The notes under the pieces are model-generated. The model did no database searches and was not told the DNA's origin. It was given only the letters and a program-made list of their open reading frames with translations. 36,262 nucleotides of DNA from a virus, in the IMG/VR virus record IMGVR_UViG_3300030616_001124, positions 1 through 36,262 of that record; one strand, 5' to 3'. Position 1 is the first letter of the stretch. Every line of letters begins with the position of its first letter. A program made the position numbers and the translations under genes. Shown one piece after another: positions 14,584-22,752 of the stretch.

Positions 14584-14786
14584 AGGTCCTCACTATCGAA
14601 AAGCCGAAGAAGTGCCCCTTCCGTCGAGCCTGGTGGGGCCGAGAAGGGGACCTGTCGCAGCGGTGCAATCATCCCGACAATAAGAACGGCCCCTGCACCG
14701 AGGACGATATTTTTCCTATGGGTTGCCCAGGGAAGAACCCTGAGGATGTCGTGAACGCATTATGGAACTTAAAGACCCGATTCTGA
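14580..14786 (+). CDS. Cys-rich microprotein
   Basis: 68 residues, ATGA overlap. Four Cys (KKCPF, QRCNHP, GPCTED, GCPGK) in a compact basic protein, likely one zinc site. It is the last gene of the second early operon; its TGA stop is the first three bases of the late promoter at 14784. Confidence 0.7.
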   Translation: MKVLTIEKPKKCPFRRAWWGREGDLSQRCNHPDNKNGPCTEDDIFPMGCPGKNPEDVVNALWNLKTRF

Positions 14787-14801
14787 CCTCCCTTTTTTAA
14801 A
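14784..14801 (+). promoter_or_regulatory. Late promoter, TerS operon
   Basis: TGACCTCCCTTTTTTAAA. TGAC is 39 nt and the TATA centre about 25 nt before ATG 14823. The TGA is also the stop of the upstream gene. Confidence 0.75.
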
Positions 14802-14822
14802 CCCCATTACAATTTTATCACA

Positions 14823-14897
14823 ATGAATACTCCTCTCAGGACTCTGCAGGAAAAATATCGTGGAATTGCCTCTTGGAGAATCTTTGATGGCATCTAA
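14823..14897 (+). CDS. Possible 24-residue leader peptide of the packaging operon
   Basis: ATG lies exactly at the predicted leaderless transcript start of the 14784 promoter. It encodes MNTPLRTLQEKYRGIASWRI plus four residues and stops at TAA 14895-14897, 11 nt past the TerS ATG. Translation through it could open or couple the TerS site (GGAG at 14874). It may be an incidental ORF. Confidence 0.35.
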   Translation: MNTPLRTLQEKYRGIASWRIFDGI

Positions 14898-15405
14898 ATG
14901 TAGCATATGCAGCCACCCTGATCGCAATCAGATCGACCAACTTCTTCTGCAGGGAGCCTCGTTGAGAGATCTAGAAGCCCGGTTTGGCGTCTCACGTTCT
15001 GCTCTTTCCCGGCATAAGAAAGAAGGACACATCACTCAGCAGGTCGTGAAAGCTCATGAAGTCAAGGAAGCAGCTGACGCAGACACCCTCCTTAAGATCA
15101 TGGAAAGTTTACTTTCGGAGTGCCTGAAGACCATTAAAACCGCAAAGGGATCCACACAAGAGATCGAGGGTAAAAAAGTCGTGATGTTGCCGGATGAAAC
15201 CCTCAAGCTTAAGGCCATAAAAGAGGCCCGAGATACAGCTCGGGTTCTTCTAGAGGTACAGGGTCGAATCCCTCCCGAGACGGAGATCAACATCAATATC
15301 ATTGAAAATCAATGGGTCGAATTCCGGACAGCGATTATTCAAACATTATGTCCGGAATGTCAAAAAGCTGTAGTTGCCCTCCTTAAAAAAGAAATGGAGT
15401 ATTGA
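14887..15405 (+). CDS. terS: Probable small terminase subunit (TerS-like)
   Basis: 172 residues from ATG 14887. The N-terminus is a CSICSHPDRNQIDQLLLQGA Cys/HTH module continuing into SLRDLEARFGVSRSALSRHK, a clear helix-turn-helix. A helical middle (TLLKIMESLLSECLKTIKTA; LKAIKEARDTARVLLEVQG) follows, with CPEC near the C-terminus. DNA recognition plus an oligomerising helix, and position two genes before TerL, support TerS; sequence alone would say HTH protein. Confidence 0.75.
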   Translation: MASKCSICSHPDRNQIDQLLLQGASLRDLEARFGVSRSALSRHKKEGHITQQVVKAHEVKEAADADTLLKIMESLLSECLKTIKTAKGSTQEIEGKKVVMLPDETLKLKAIKEARDTARVLLEVQGRIPPETEININIIENQWVEFRTAIIQTLCPECQKAVVALLKKEMEY

Positions 15406-15407
15406 AT

Positions 15408-16598
15408 ATGATAAAAAAAAATGAACTGAAAAATGTATTTACCACAGCTCTAAAAACATACGATAAAACAATCCATACGAATCCTAAAATAAGTGAAGTA
15501 GCCGCGTCCCTGATGGAGTTTGGTCTTGTTAAAAACTCCATCGTCGTTGACGAGGACATGGTCCTGCTCTCAGGCCACACGGTATTAAAAGCGATGCAGT
15601 CTCTTGGGTGGGCAACAGTCCCGGAAGTCACCCAAGTATTCGGCCTTTCAGAGCCACAAAAGAAGGCATATAGAATCGCTGATAATAAACTAGGGGAGGC
15701 TGCTGTATGGGTATACGACCAGCTGGCGACTGAATTAGTAGAATTAGATGAACTCGATTTTGATATTGCTCTTACAGGATTCAGTCAATTGGATTTGAAT
15801 AAGATCCTCCGTGACCTTGAGATCCCCACCGCTGAAGAAGAACAGTCACTACCGATCGGGAGCGACACTGTTATTGAAAGAGGAGACATTATCAGACTCG
15901 GGAAGCACGTCATCATGTGTGGAGATTCAACATCTCAGGATGATGTCCGCCAGCTGATGGAAGGCCAGAAAGCCGACATGATCTTTACAGACCCTCCATA
16001 CAATGTGAATTATACGGGGAAAACCAGCAACAGCCTTAAAATTCAGAATGATAATATGGATAGCTTTCGTTTCCGGGAATTTTTGACAGATGCTTTTACC
16101 TGCATGTTTGATGCATCATGCCTCGGGGCCCCGGCCTACATCTGCCACGCTGATACGGAAGGATATAATTTCAGGGGTGCTTTTGTGGACTCTGGGTGGC
16201 TGCTTAAGCAGTGTCTCATATGGGAGAAACAGAACTTTGTACTAGGCCATCAGGATTATCACTGGCAACACGAGCCCATCCTTTACGGTTGGAAGCCAGG
16301 ATCCCATACGTTCTACGGGGGCCGAAATCTTTCTACAATCTGGAACTTTGACCGACCAAGTGCGAACAAGGAACACCCTACTATGAAGCCGATCTCTCTC
16401 GTCGCAGAGGCTGTAAAGAACAGCTCTAAAAAGGAAGATCTTGTTGCTGATTTCTTCCTGGGTTCTGGGGCCACCCTTATTGCCTGCGAGCAGCTCGGCC
16501 GTGCATGTCGCGGGATGGAATTAAGCCCGCAGTATTGTGAAGTGATATGTAGACGCTGGGAAGGCCTCACAGGCGATGAGAGGATACAAGTAACTTAG
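15408..16598 (+). CDS. ParB-like domain / DNA methyltransferase fusion
   Basis: 396 residues from ATG 15408 (GGAG 8 nt upstream; TTG 15402 is too close to it). Residues about 1-120 are a ParB/Srx-like domain (ISEVAASLMEFGLVKNSIVV, LLSGHTVLKAM). The methyltransferase part has motif IV DPPY (195-198) before the SAM-binding FLGSG (350-354), so it is beta-class, of the type making N6-methyladenine or N4-methylcytosine. It probably protects viral DNA from host restriction, or marks packaging substrate. It lies between TerS and TerL; the recognition site is unknown. No cognate restriction gene is seen. Confidence 0.9.
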   Translation: MIKKNELKNVFTTALKTYDKTIHTNPKISEVAASLMEFGLVKNSIVVDEDMVLLSGHTVLKAMQSLGWATVPEVTQVFGLSEPQKKAYRIADNKLGEAAVWVYDQLATELVELDELDFDIALTGFSQLDLNKILRDLEIPTAEEEQSLPIGSDTVIERGDIIRLGKHVIMCGDSTSQDDVRQLMEGQKADMIFTDPPYNVNYTGKTSNSLKIQNDNMDSFRFREFLTDAFTCMFDASCLGAPAYICHADTEGYNFRGAFVDSGWLLKQCLIWEKQNFVLGHQDYHWQHEPILYGWKPGSHTFYGGRNLSTIWNFDRPSANKEHPTMKPISLVAEAVKNSSKKEDLVADFFLGSGATLIACEQLGRACRGMELSPQYCEVICRRWEGLTGDERIQVT

Positions 16599-16600
16599 AT

Positions 16601-18067
16601 ATGAACACGACTGCCGATATCCCCTTTGATCCTCAACAAATGCAAACTAGCTGGTCTAATAATCTACTGGCCAGCCTCAATCTATCCTATTTCACCGAAT
16701 ATACAAGTCACGGGCTATGGCAGCCTGCAAAACACCTCGACCTTCTCTGCGAGACTCTTGAGGCTGTAGAACGGGGCGAGATCCGAAGGGTCATAATTAC
16801 AATGCCTCCTGGGCATGGTAAATCAGAAGTCGCTACTAAATCCTTTCCTGCCTGGTATCTGGGCCGGCATCCTCAGCATGATGTCCTGATTACTTCCTAC
16901 GGGGCCGACCTTGCAGAAGATTTCTCAGAAATTGCAAGGGATAAGCTCAAGGAATTTGGTAAGCCTATCTTCGGAGTAGAGCTCCCACAAAATACCTCAG
17001 CTGTTAAAAAGTGGGGGCTTAAAGGACATCGGGGGAGAGTCAGAGCAGCAGGTGCAGGAGGAGCGATAACCGGCAGAAGGGCAAACATTGCGATCATCGA
17101 TGATCCTTTCAAGGGCCCTGAAGATGCTTATTCCGATGCCAAACGCCAGAAGGTCCTCACATGGTTCAGGACCGTCCTCCGGACACGCCTCACTGCAAAC
17201 GGGGCCATCATCCTCATTCAGACACGGTGGCACAAGGAGGACCTTGCCGGCTACCTTCTCAACAAAATAGGCGATACCGGGGAGGAGTGGACTGTCATCA
17301 ATCTCCCGGCCATTGCAGAGGAGGAAGACCCGATGGGTCGAGAGCCCGGAGAACCTCTCTGGCCTGAAATGTTCCCTCTGGATGAACTCCTTGCGATCAA
17401 GAGTGAACTATTACCATTTGAATGGAATGCTCTCTACCAGCAGCGGCCGGGGGATCCTGAGGGGAACCTCTTCAAACGGCAATACTTCAGGTACTTTGAG
17501 AAGGACGAGGAATGGCTTACTCTTCACATCCCGGGCGGCGAAACGAAAACATGGAGTCTCTCCCGCTGCGTTGTCTTCCAGACCTGCGACCCGGCTGGGT
17601 CTACGGATGACGATGCAGCATACTTTGTTCTGGGCACCTGGATACTGACTCCGCACAATGAGCTGCTCCTCTGGGATGTAGTCAGGGACCGGATCGAGGA
17701 ACCGGACCAGCCGGATCTTTTTGAACAGGGCTTCCACCGGTGGCATCCGGTCGCCCAGGGAGTAGAGCCGAACGGCCTCGGGCTGGCCCTCTGTCAGAAC
17801 CTGAGGAGAACCACGCTGCCGGTCGAGGAGGTCAAAGCAGTGGGGGACAAGTACGTCCGTGCAGTTCCAATGGCCCGGCGATACAAAACCGGCACGGTAT
17901 ATCACTATAAAGACGCCCTGTGGCTGGATGTATTTGAAAACGAACTCCTTGAATTCCCTTATGGCAAGTATAAGGATCAGGTTGATATGAGCTCAATAGC
18001 CAATATCATGGCCCCGGACCTTGAGCAATATCGGAAAAGGGAATATAGTGCCGGGGATTTTACCTAA
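16601..18067 (+). CDS. terL: Terminase large subunit (TerL)
   Basis: Packaging motor and headful or site-specific nuclease. 488 residues. Walker A MPPGHGKSE (K74), Walker B AIIDDPF (D167, D168), and a coupling segment IILIQTRWHKEDLAGYL. The C-terminal RNase H-like nuclease has its first Asp in QTCDPAGSTDDDAAYFV and further acidic residues in GVEPNGLG and KYKDQVDMSS. Length and motif order are those of a full TerL. It follows the methyltransferase by 2 nt and ends at a late promoter. Confidence 0.95.
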   Translation: MNTTADIPFDPQQMQTSWSNNLLASLNLSYFTEYTSHGLWQPAKHLDLLCETLEAVERGEIRRVIITMPPGHGKSEVATKSFPAWYLGRHPQHDVLITSYGADLAEDFSEIARDKLKEFGKPIFGVELPQNTSAVKKWGLKGHRGRVRAAGAGGAITGRRANIAIIDDPFKGPEDAYSDAKRQKVLTWFRTVLRTRLTANGAIILIQTRWHKEDLAGYLLNKIGDTGEEWTVINLPAIAEEEDPMGREPGEPLWPEMFPLDELLAIKSELLPFEWNALYQQRPGDPEGNLFKRQYFRYFEKDEEWLTLHIPGGETKTWSLSRCVVFQTCDPAGSTDDDAAYFVLGTWILTPHNELLLWDVVRDRIEEPDQPDLFEQGFHRWHPVAQGVEPNGLGLALCQNLRRTTLPVEEVKAVGDKYVRAVPMARRYKTGTVYHYKDALWLDVFENELLEFPYGKYKDQVDMSSIANIMAPDLEQYRKREYSAGDFT

Positions 18068-18069
18068 CC

Positions 18070-18087
18070 TGACCTTTCTTTTTAAAA
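18070..18087 (+). promoter_or_regulatory. Late promoter, portal operon
   Basis: TGACCTTTCTTTTTAAAA, TGAC 40 nt and TATA centre about 27 nt before ATG 18110, giving a leaderless portal mRNA. Confidence 0.8.
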
Positions 18088-18109
18088 CCATTCCCCATAT
18101 CCAAAAGGC

Positions 18110-19567
18110 ATGAGAAAGATCCTCTCGAGCCTGACGAATAGATCAAAATCATCATCGAATTTTCTCCATATTTCAGATCCCCGGTATTTTATGGGCGATG
18201 ATGAGAGAGGCAAGGGAAAGATATACGATCCTCTCTTCGTCCCCCCTGGAGGCTGGGACCGGTTCTGCGAATGGGCAGCAGAGCAGGGGAAGATGGCACA
18301 CATCATTCAGTCCAGGGCGAAGAACGCGATGGCGTTTGAACTGGTCAGCGACGAGTCCAAAGTCCAGGATGAGATCGACAACACCTTTGGAAAGATTCAC
18401 TTCAATACCAAGGCCATTGACTTTTTTGCCACCCGGGATACCTATGGCCGGGTCTTCATTGAGCCGGTCTGGGATACGGTCCTTGGTGTTAGAAAGACGG
18501 ATCTGACAAAACTCAAATCCCTTCATCCCCCGTCCATTAAGGTTTTTTTTGATACAGAGGAGGACGTTAAGGCTCTCAAAGACTTCCTGAAAGACAGCAA
18601 GAATATTGATGAAAAGCGTTACGCGGGAAAGCTGAAGGGAGGCCCCGGAGACAACGTGATCGGGTACGTGCAGCACTGGGATTTCCGGATCATAAAAACC
18701 GGCAGAAGGAAACCGGTCTTCTTCATGCCCGAGGAGCTCATCATGATCCTCCGGCACCCCAGCCACAGGAACCCGCTGGGCCTCTCTCTCATGAAGCAGA
18801 ACTATGTCCTGATCATGAACAAGCTCGGGATCGAAAAAGACCAGGCCATCATGGCCAAGAGGCACGGGGACCCGAAGCACAAGTTCATTATTCCTGATGA
18901 CCAGTGGGACAAGAAAGACGCTATCAAAGCTGAACTGAAAGGTGCCATCAGGGCAGGCCTTGATTTCTTCTTCAAAGGCCGCAGGAGAGGAGACGACGGA
19001 GACAGGATGGATGTTTCCCTGGTCGAACCGACCGGCAACCCTCAGGCAGTCATCCGGGCCCAGGAGCATAACGAAGACCAGTTCAATGCAGCGATGGGCT
19101 GGGCCGATTCCTTCACCGAGTCGAAGAGTTCTAACAAGAGTGTCGGAACCATTCAGATGGCCTTCTTTGAGAGAGGCCTTACTCCGGAGAGAAAGATCTT
19201 CGAGGAGATCCTCATGGACCAGCTCATCGAACCCTGGCTTAAAGCGAAAGGCCTGCCTGCGGGTTCCGTGAAGTTCAAGTGGGAAGATCTTACTCCGGAG
19301 GACAAGATCGAGAAGGCGAAGATCATCGGGGCGGTCCTGCCCTACATGCCGGAAGAGGTTATCAAGAAATTCCTCGAGGAGATGGGATATCCGATATCTG
19401 ACGGGGCCGAGATTCCTGAAGCTGAACTTCCCCCTTACCAGCAGCAGGCACGGTTCCAGAAGGCCCTCCCTCCGGTCGTGACCAAGAGCACGAAGACCTC
19501 AAAGGAGCAGTTCAGGGCCGAGATATCTTCAATGCAGGAGGATATCCGAGATGCCCTTGGCCTGTGA
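18110..19567 (+). CDS. Portal protein
   Basis: Dodecameric DNA gateway of the head. 485 residues. Evidence is its place between TerL and the MuF-type gene, the length, and portal-like segments: AHIIQSRAKNAMAFELVSD, YGRVFIEPVWD, the FMPEELIMILRHPSHRNPLG turn, then NPQAVIRAQEHNEDQF and a C-terminal acidic helix region. The ATG at 18110 is leaderless behind the 18070 promoter. The last 17 nt overlap the next gene. Confidence 0.88.
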   Translation: MRKILSSLTNRSKSSSNFLHISDPRYFMGDDERGKGKIYDPLFVPPGGWDRFCEWAAEQGKMAHIIQSRAKNAMAFELVSDESKVQDEIDNTFGKIHFNTKAIDFFATRDTYGRVFIEPVWDTVLGVRKTDLTKLKSLHPPSIKVFFDTEEDVKALKDFLKDSKNIDEKRYAGKLKGGPGDNVIGYVQHWDFRIIKTGRRKPVFFMPEELIMILRHPSHRNPLGLSLMKQNYVLIMNKLGIEKDQAIMAKRHGDPKHKFIIPDDQWDKKDAIKAELKGAIRAGLDFFFKGRRRGDDGDRMDVSLVEPTGNPQAVIRAQEHNEDQFNAAMGWADSFTESKSSNKSVGTIQMAFFERGLTPERKIFEEILMDQLIEPWLKAKGLPAGSVKFKWEDLTPEDKIEKAKIIGAVLPYMPEEVIKKFLEEMGYPISDGAEIPEAELPPYQQQARFQKALPPVVTKSTKTSKEQFRAEISSMQEDIRDALGL

Positions 19568-20894
19568 TACATTTCAAAATCTATCAGAATCTATCAAATT
19601 GATAGTTAATGCCTCAGGGTGTTATAAAAACAGGCCCTTAACCTTACATAATTTCTCTGATGAGGAACTCCTGCAGGCTCTCCGGAACTTCATTGAGCAG
19701 CGGACGGCCGAAGCGAAAAGCAATCTGATATCTCATCTCTCAAAACAGATCACAGTCTCATATTTGGAAGGTGCTGCCGCCGCTGCAGATGAAGTAAGTT
19801 ATACCGAACATATCGGAATGAAGGGCCTTGACCCCGTTATTGAAAGTCTGGCCCCCCGGCTCGATGAGGCCTTCGGGAACTTGTCCGGAGAGCTGACTGA
19901 TATCATCGATGCGGGGATCTGGGAAAACAAGTCCTATGCTACAATCAAGAAGGAGCTGCAGACTGCCCTGAAGGGAGGGTGGGGCAATACCATCACCTTC
20001 GACTCGGTCGGCAAGACCCGGCGGTACATCCACATCAATCCTGATGGGTCCCTCAAATGGATGGAGAAGACCATCCAGAAGACGATCACCCTTCCGACCG
20101 ACACCTATGCTGAGACTCTCTCCAGGACACACCTGAAGGGTGCCTATGCTCACGGCCGGCAGCAGACCTACATTGAATCCGGAAGGAAAGGCTGGGTTTA
20201 CATGTCGGTCGCCGATGAGAGAACCCGGCCGGAGCACCTTGCCCTTCACGGCCGTGTGTTCATCTTCGGCACTGAAGAATCTGATATGGCTCTCGAGGTA
20301 CTGAAGGATTACAACTGCAGGTGCAGACAGAAGGCCTGGTTCGACGACTCGAAGCTTGACACCGATCCGGAAGTCTATGAAAAACAGAGGAAAGAATGGG
20401 CTGAAAAATTGTTCAACGAGATCAAATTCGATGACCATGCCTCTTTACTATCTCATGCAAATCCCCAGAGCCAGGAGGACCTTAACAGTCTGCTGCCTGG
20501 TCTTGAAAAGAGAATGGGCTCAGAGAAGTACAAGATCCTTGGATACCAGATGGGAATGTCCCCTAAAGAGATGGCCAAGGACACGATCAAATCACTGGAT
20601 GATAATTTCTTCTACATGAAGGGCCGGCAGGAATATTCATTCAGGCATATATACAGGGATCATGTCATAAAAGACAAATCAAACGGAGTTTCTCCATTCA
20701 CATTAAGCGAAGTAATCTCTGGGAAGGATAGCAAGATCTCCGTTCTTGATAAAGGGAAGGAATACCGTCTCTGGAAATCATCAGATGGTAGAAGGTTAAA
20801 AATAGTTATGAGTACAGATAATAAAAATAAAATCGTCACAGCACACAGGATATCAGAAAAAGACTGGAATATCCTAACCGGAGACAAATCATGA
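19551..20894 (+). CDS. MuF/SPP1 gp7-like minor head protein with C-terminal toxin-like domain
   Basis: 447 residues. The head-morphogenesis core lies at about 213-264 (WVYMSVADERTRPEHLALHG and DYNCRCRQKAW), diagnostic of Mu F-type proteins that attach to the portal. After a linker, residues about 360-447 form a separate small domain (YSFRHIYRDHV with H366 and H371, TLSEVISG, YRLWKSSDGRRLKIVMS, KIVTAHRISEKDW). It fits the layout of BECR-fold RNase domains (phage Barnase-EndoU-ColicinE5/D-RelE-like). The DNA of this last part looks more AT-rich than its surroundings, suggesting exchange. The next gene overlaps by 4 nt. Confidence 0.85.
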   Translation: MPLACDTFQNLSESIKLIVNASGCYKNRPLTLHNFSDEELLQALRNFIEQRTAEAKSNLISHLSKQITVSYLEGAAAAADEVSYTEHIGMKGLDPVIESLAPRLDEAFGNLSGELTDIIDAGIWENKSYATIKKELQTALKGGWGNTITFDSVGKTRRYIHINPDGSLKWMEKTIQKTITLPTDTYAETLSRTHLKGAYAHGRQQTYIESGRKGWVYMSVADERTRPEHLALHGRVFIFGTEESDMALEVLKDYNCRCRQKAWFDDSKLDTDPEVYEKQRKEWAEKLFNEIKFDDHASLLSHANPQSQEDLNSLLPGLEKRMGSEKYKILGYQMGMSPKEMAKDTIKSLDDNFFYMKGRQEYSFRHIYRDHVIKDKSNGVSPFTLSEVISGKDSKISVLDKGKEYRLWKSSDGRRLKIVMSTDNKNKIVTAHRISEKDWNILTGDKS

Positions 20895-21169
20895 AGATGG
20901 AATTAGACAAGGAAGATGCAAGTTTTCTCACAAGGTATGGCATAACTGTAGGGGAATACCCCGCCGAGAAAGGGACCCTTAGCTCTGACTTTGAATTTCC
21001 GTCTAAGAAAGATGATTTCTCTGTAAAAATCTCAGAAGAAGATGGGAGGATATATGTAGAATTCCCTGATTCTATCAAGGCAGCCCACAACGGCAGGGTT
21101 CTGGATCTTGTAGCGGGCGAGGATATCAGCAGTACGTTAGCAGGCAAAGTCGTTGCTTCTTTTGTCTAA
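20891..21169 (+). CDS. Small acidic protein, candidate immunity partner
   Basis: 92 residues, ATGA overlap with the toxin-like end of the minor head gene. Acidic and strand-rich (SKKDDFSVKISEEDGRIYVE). Its place immediately behind a toxin-like C-terminus, its small size and acidity, and translational coupling are what an immunity protein against that domain would show. It could also be a plain head accessory. No family recognised. Confidence 0.65.
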   Translation: MKMELDKEDASFLTRYGITVGEYPAEKGTLSSDFEFPSKKDDFSVKISEEDGRIYVEFPDSIKAAHNGRVLDLVAGEDISSTLAGKVVASFV

Positions 21170-21173
21170 CCCC

Positions 21174-21190
21174 CGACTTTTCTTTTTAAT
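21174..21190 (+). promoter_or_regulatory. Late promoter, protease-capsid operon
   Basis: CGACTTTTCTTTTTAAT; GAC box 40 nt and TATA centre about 27 nt before ATG 21214. The first base of TGAC is C here. Confidence 0.75.
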
Positions 21191-21213
21191 ACTCTTTTTT
21201 CAATCAGTCCTCA

Positions 21214-22179
21214 ATGAAAGAGGGATACCAGGAATTTAATCTGACGTTCCGTGCTTCGGAACTCATCTATCCTGCAGCACAGAACTTCTCTGACGATGAG
21301 ACTCCGGACGGCACTCCCGCCCCTCTCAGGCTGAAGATAGTCGCAGTCACAGAAGGAGTCCACAATCAGACAGAAATCGCAGCCGATGAACTTAAGGAGA
21401 TGGTTTCCAGGGCAAAGGAGCAGAAGGAAAAAGAAGGCCGTGACCGTTATCCTGTCCCGATTGTTCTGGACCACTCGTACCGCTTCCTGGACAAAGTGGG
21501 AGGAACCCTTGAGCTTGAGTACAGTGACAAGGTCCAGACTGTCAACGGGCCCCGCCCTGGAGTCATCGCAGGTATCGAGTTCTGGGAAGGTACTCCAATC
21601 CAGAGGGAAGCTGCTGCAAGAGTGAGGCAGGATCCGGAGAACACCTACTTCTCGATCAGGTTCTATGGGATGCTGCATTACGACAGCCAGAATGATCGCT
21701 ACTTCTGGACCGATACTATCCTTGTTCACATTGCTGTTGTCAACGAACCGGCCGACAGCAACGCCAGAATCATGGATGAACTCAGTCAGAAATCAGACTT
21801 TTCTTTAAAAGGTGCTCAGGAAAACAACACAGGTATGGTAAACGACGACCTTGAGAAGCGTCTTGCCGACGTTGAGAAGGAGAATGCCGACCTCAAGGCA
21901 TGGAAAGGCGCCCAGGAACAGGCAGAGCTTGCAGCTAAGCAGCAGGCCGAACAGGAAGACCTCATGGAGAGGGCATCAACGATCGCTGACCTCATGACTC
22001 TTGATCCTGAGCTCAACAAGGCCTTTGTTAAGGACCTCTCTCTTGAGCAGCTGAAGGAGTACCGGAAGGACCTCGAACGCAGACTCCCCAAGGAGTCAAC
22101 AGAGAAGGGGACTGCTGACGGTCAGCTGAGTTCTGACAAGACCACAAAGGATCTTGCCATAGAGCTCCTGGAGGGATGA
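21214..22179 (+). CDS. Prohead protease fused to scaffold
   Basis: Cleaves scaffold and capsid proteins during head maturation. 321 residues, leaderless ATG. The protease part (1 to about 195) has H87 (VLDHSYRF) and S147 (YFSIRFYG), the spacing of the viral prohead serine protease clan, and HIAVVNEPADSNA at its end. Residues about 208-300 are a long charged coiled coil (DDLEKRLADVEKENADLKAW), the scaffold. Such fusions are common; here a nested promoter and ATG at 21835 could also give the scaffold alone. Confidence 0.88.
   Translation: MKEGYQEFNLTFRASELIYPAAQNFSDDETPDGTPAPLRLKIVAVTEGVHNQTEIAADELKEMVSRAKEQKEKEGRDRYPVPIVLDHSYRFLDKVGGTLELEYSDKVQTVNGPRPGVIAGIEFWEGTPIQREAAARVRQDPENTYFSIRFYGMLHYDSQNDRYFWTDTILVHIAVVNEPADSNARIMDELSQKSDFSLKGAQENNTGMVNDDLEKRLADVEKENADLKAWKGAQEQAELAAKQQAEQEDLMERASTIADLMTLDPELNKAFVKDLSLEQLKEYRKDLERRLPKESTEKGTADGQLSSDKTTKDLAIELLEG
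21795..21810 (+). promoter_or_regulatory. Internal late promoter inside the protease gene
   Basis: AGACTTTTCTTTAAAA, same core as the intergenic late promoters with a T-run two bases shorter. AGAC is 40 nt and the TATA centre about 28 nt before the in-frame ATG 21835. Confidence 0.6.
21835..22179 (+). CDS. Nested scaffold protein (in-frame internal start)
   Basis: 114 residues, identical to residues 208-321 of the protease-scaffold protein. ATG 21835 sits at the predicted leaderless start of the internal promoter and exactly at the beginning of the coiled coil (MVNDDLEKRLADVEKENADL). Lambda (C/Nu3) and related phages make scaffold from a nested start, so this is plausible biology; here the mechanism would be transcriptional. 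Confidence 0.55.
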   Translation: MVNDDLEKRLADVEKENADLKAWKGAQEQAELAAKQQAEQEDLMERASTIADLMTLDPELNKAFVKDLSLEQLKEYRKDLERRLPKESTEKGTADGQLSSDKTTKDLAIELLEG

Positions 22180-22183
22180 GTAA

Positions 22184-22747
22184 ATGGGAGCATATGCGTA
22201 TGATCCCATTGCAGAGGACCTCTCGGTAAATCCGCTCTCTGCAAAGGTGAAAAGCACAGATGTTTCGGCCGATTCGGACGGTTTTTACTACAAAGCCGGC
22301 CAGCTGGTTGAGATAACCGGCGACGAGCAGGTAGGTATTGCAACAAATGCCGACAAGGCCATCGGTCAGCTCAAGGGATCTCTGACAACAAAGAATGCCC
22401 CTCAGGGTATCGACGATTCGCGTCTGAGGATCGACGTGTATCCTTTTGGATACAAGAGAGTTCTGAGGATGGTCGCAGAAGGATCACTTACTGCAGGTAC
22501 AAAGGTCTGTCAGGGAACAGTCAGCAAACAGGCTGTCAAGGCCATGAGCAATGTTTCTGTTTCAAGTGAGATCACTGCAGCTGTAGCAGACGGAGCAGTC
22601 GGCATGACAGGAACTACTGCAACTGAAGCAACCGTCAACGCCTCTGCTGTGAATACTGTAGCAGGCGGAGTTCTTCCAGAGACAGAAATCGGGATCGTCT
22701 GGAAAGGAGCAGCGGACGGGGCTGAGGTCCGGGTCCTTGCGAGGTGA
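22184..22747 (+). CDS. Capsid decoration protein (DUF2190/gpD-like)
   Basis: 187 residues, start 5 nt after the protease stop. The AGQLVEITGDEQVGIATNAD region, then KAIGQLKG and a Gly/Ala/Thr-rich C-terminal half, match small beta-barrel head proteins that decorate HK97-type capsids (DUF2190-like). Position between protease and capsid gene agrees. Confidence 0.8.
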   Translation: MGAYAYDPIAEDLSVNPLSAKVKSTDVSADSDGFYYKAGQLVEITGDEQVGIATNADKAIGQLKGSLTTKNAPQGIDDSRLRIDVYPFGYKRVLRMVAEGSLTAGTKVCQGTVSKQAVKAMSNVSVSSEITAAVADGAVGMTGTTATEATVNASAVNTVAGGVLPETEIGIVWKGAADGAEVRVLAR

Positions 22748-22752
22748 ATGAG

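Noticed and set aside
18173-19069. 298-residue minus-strand ORF opposite the portal gene
   Set aside because: Long but exactly antisense to a conserved portal region, with no ribosome binding site or family resemblance.
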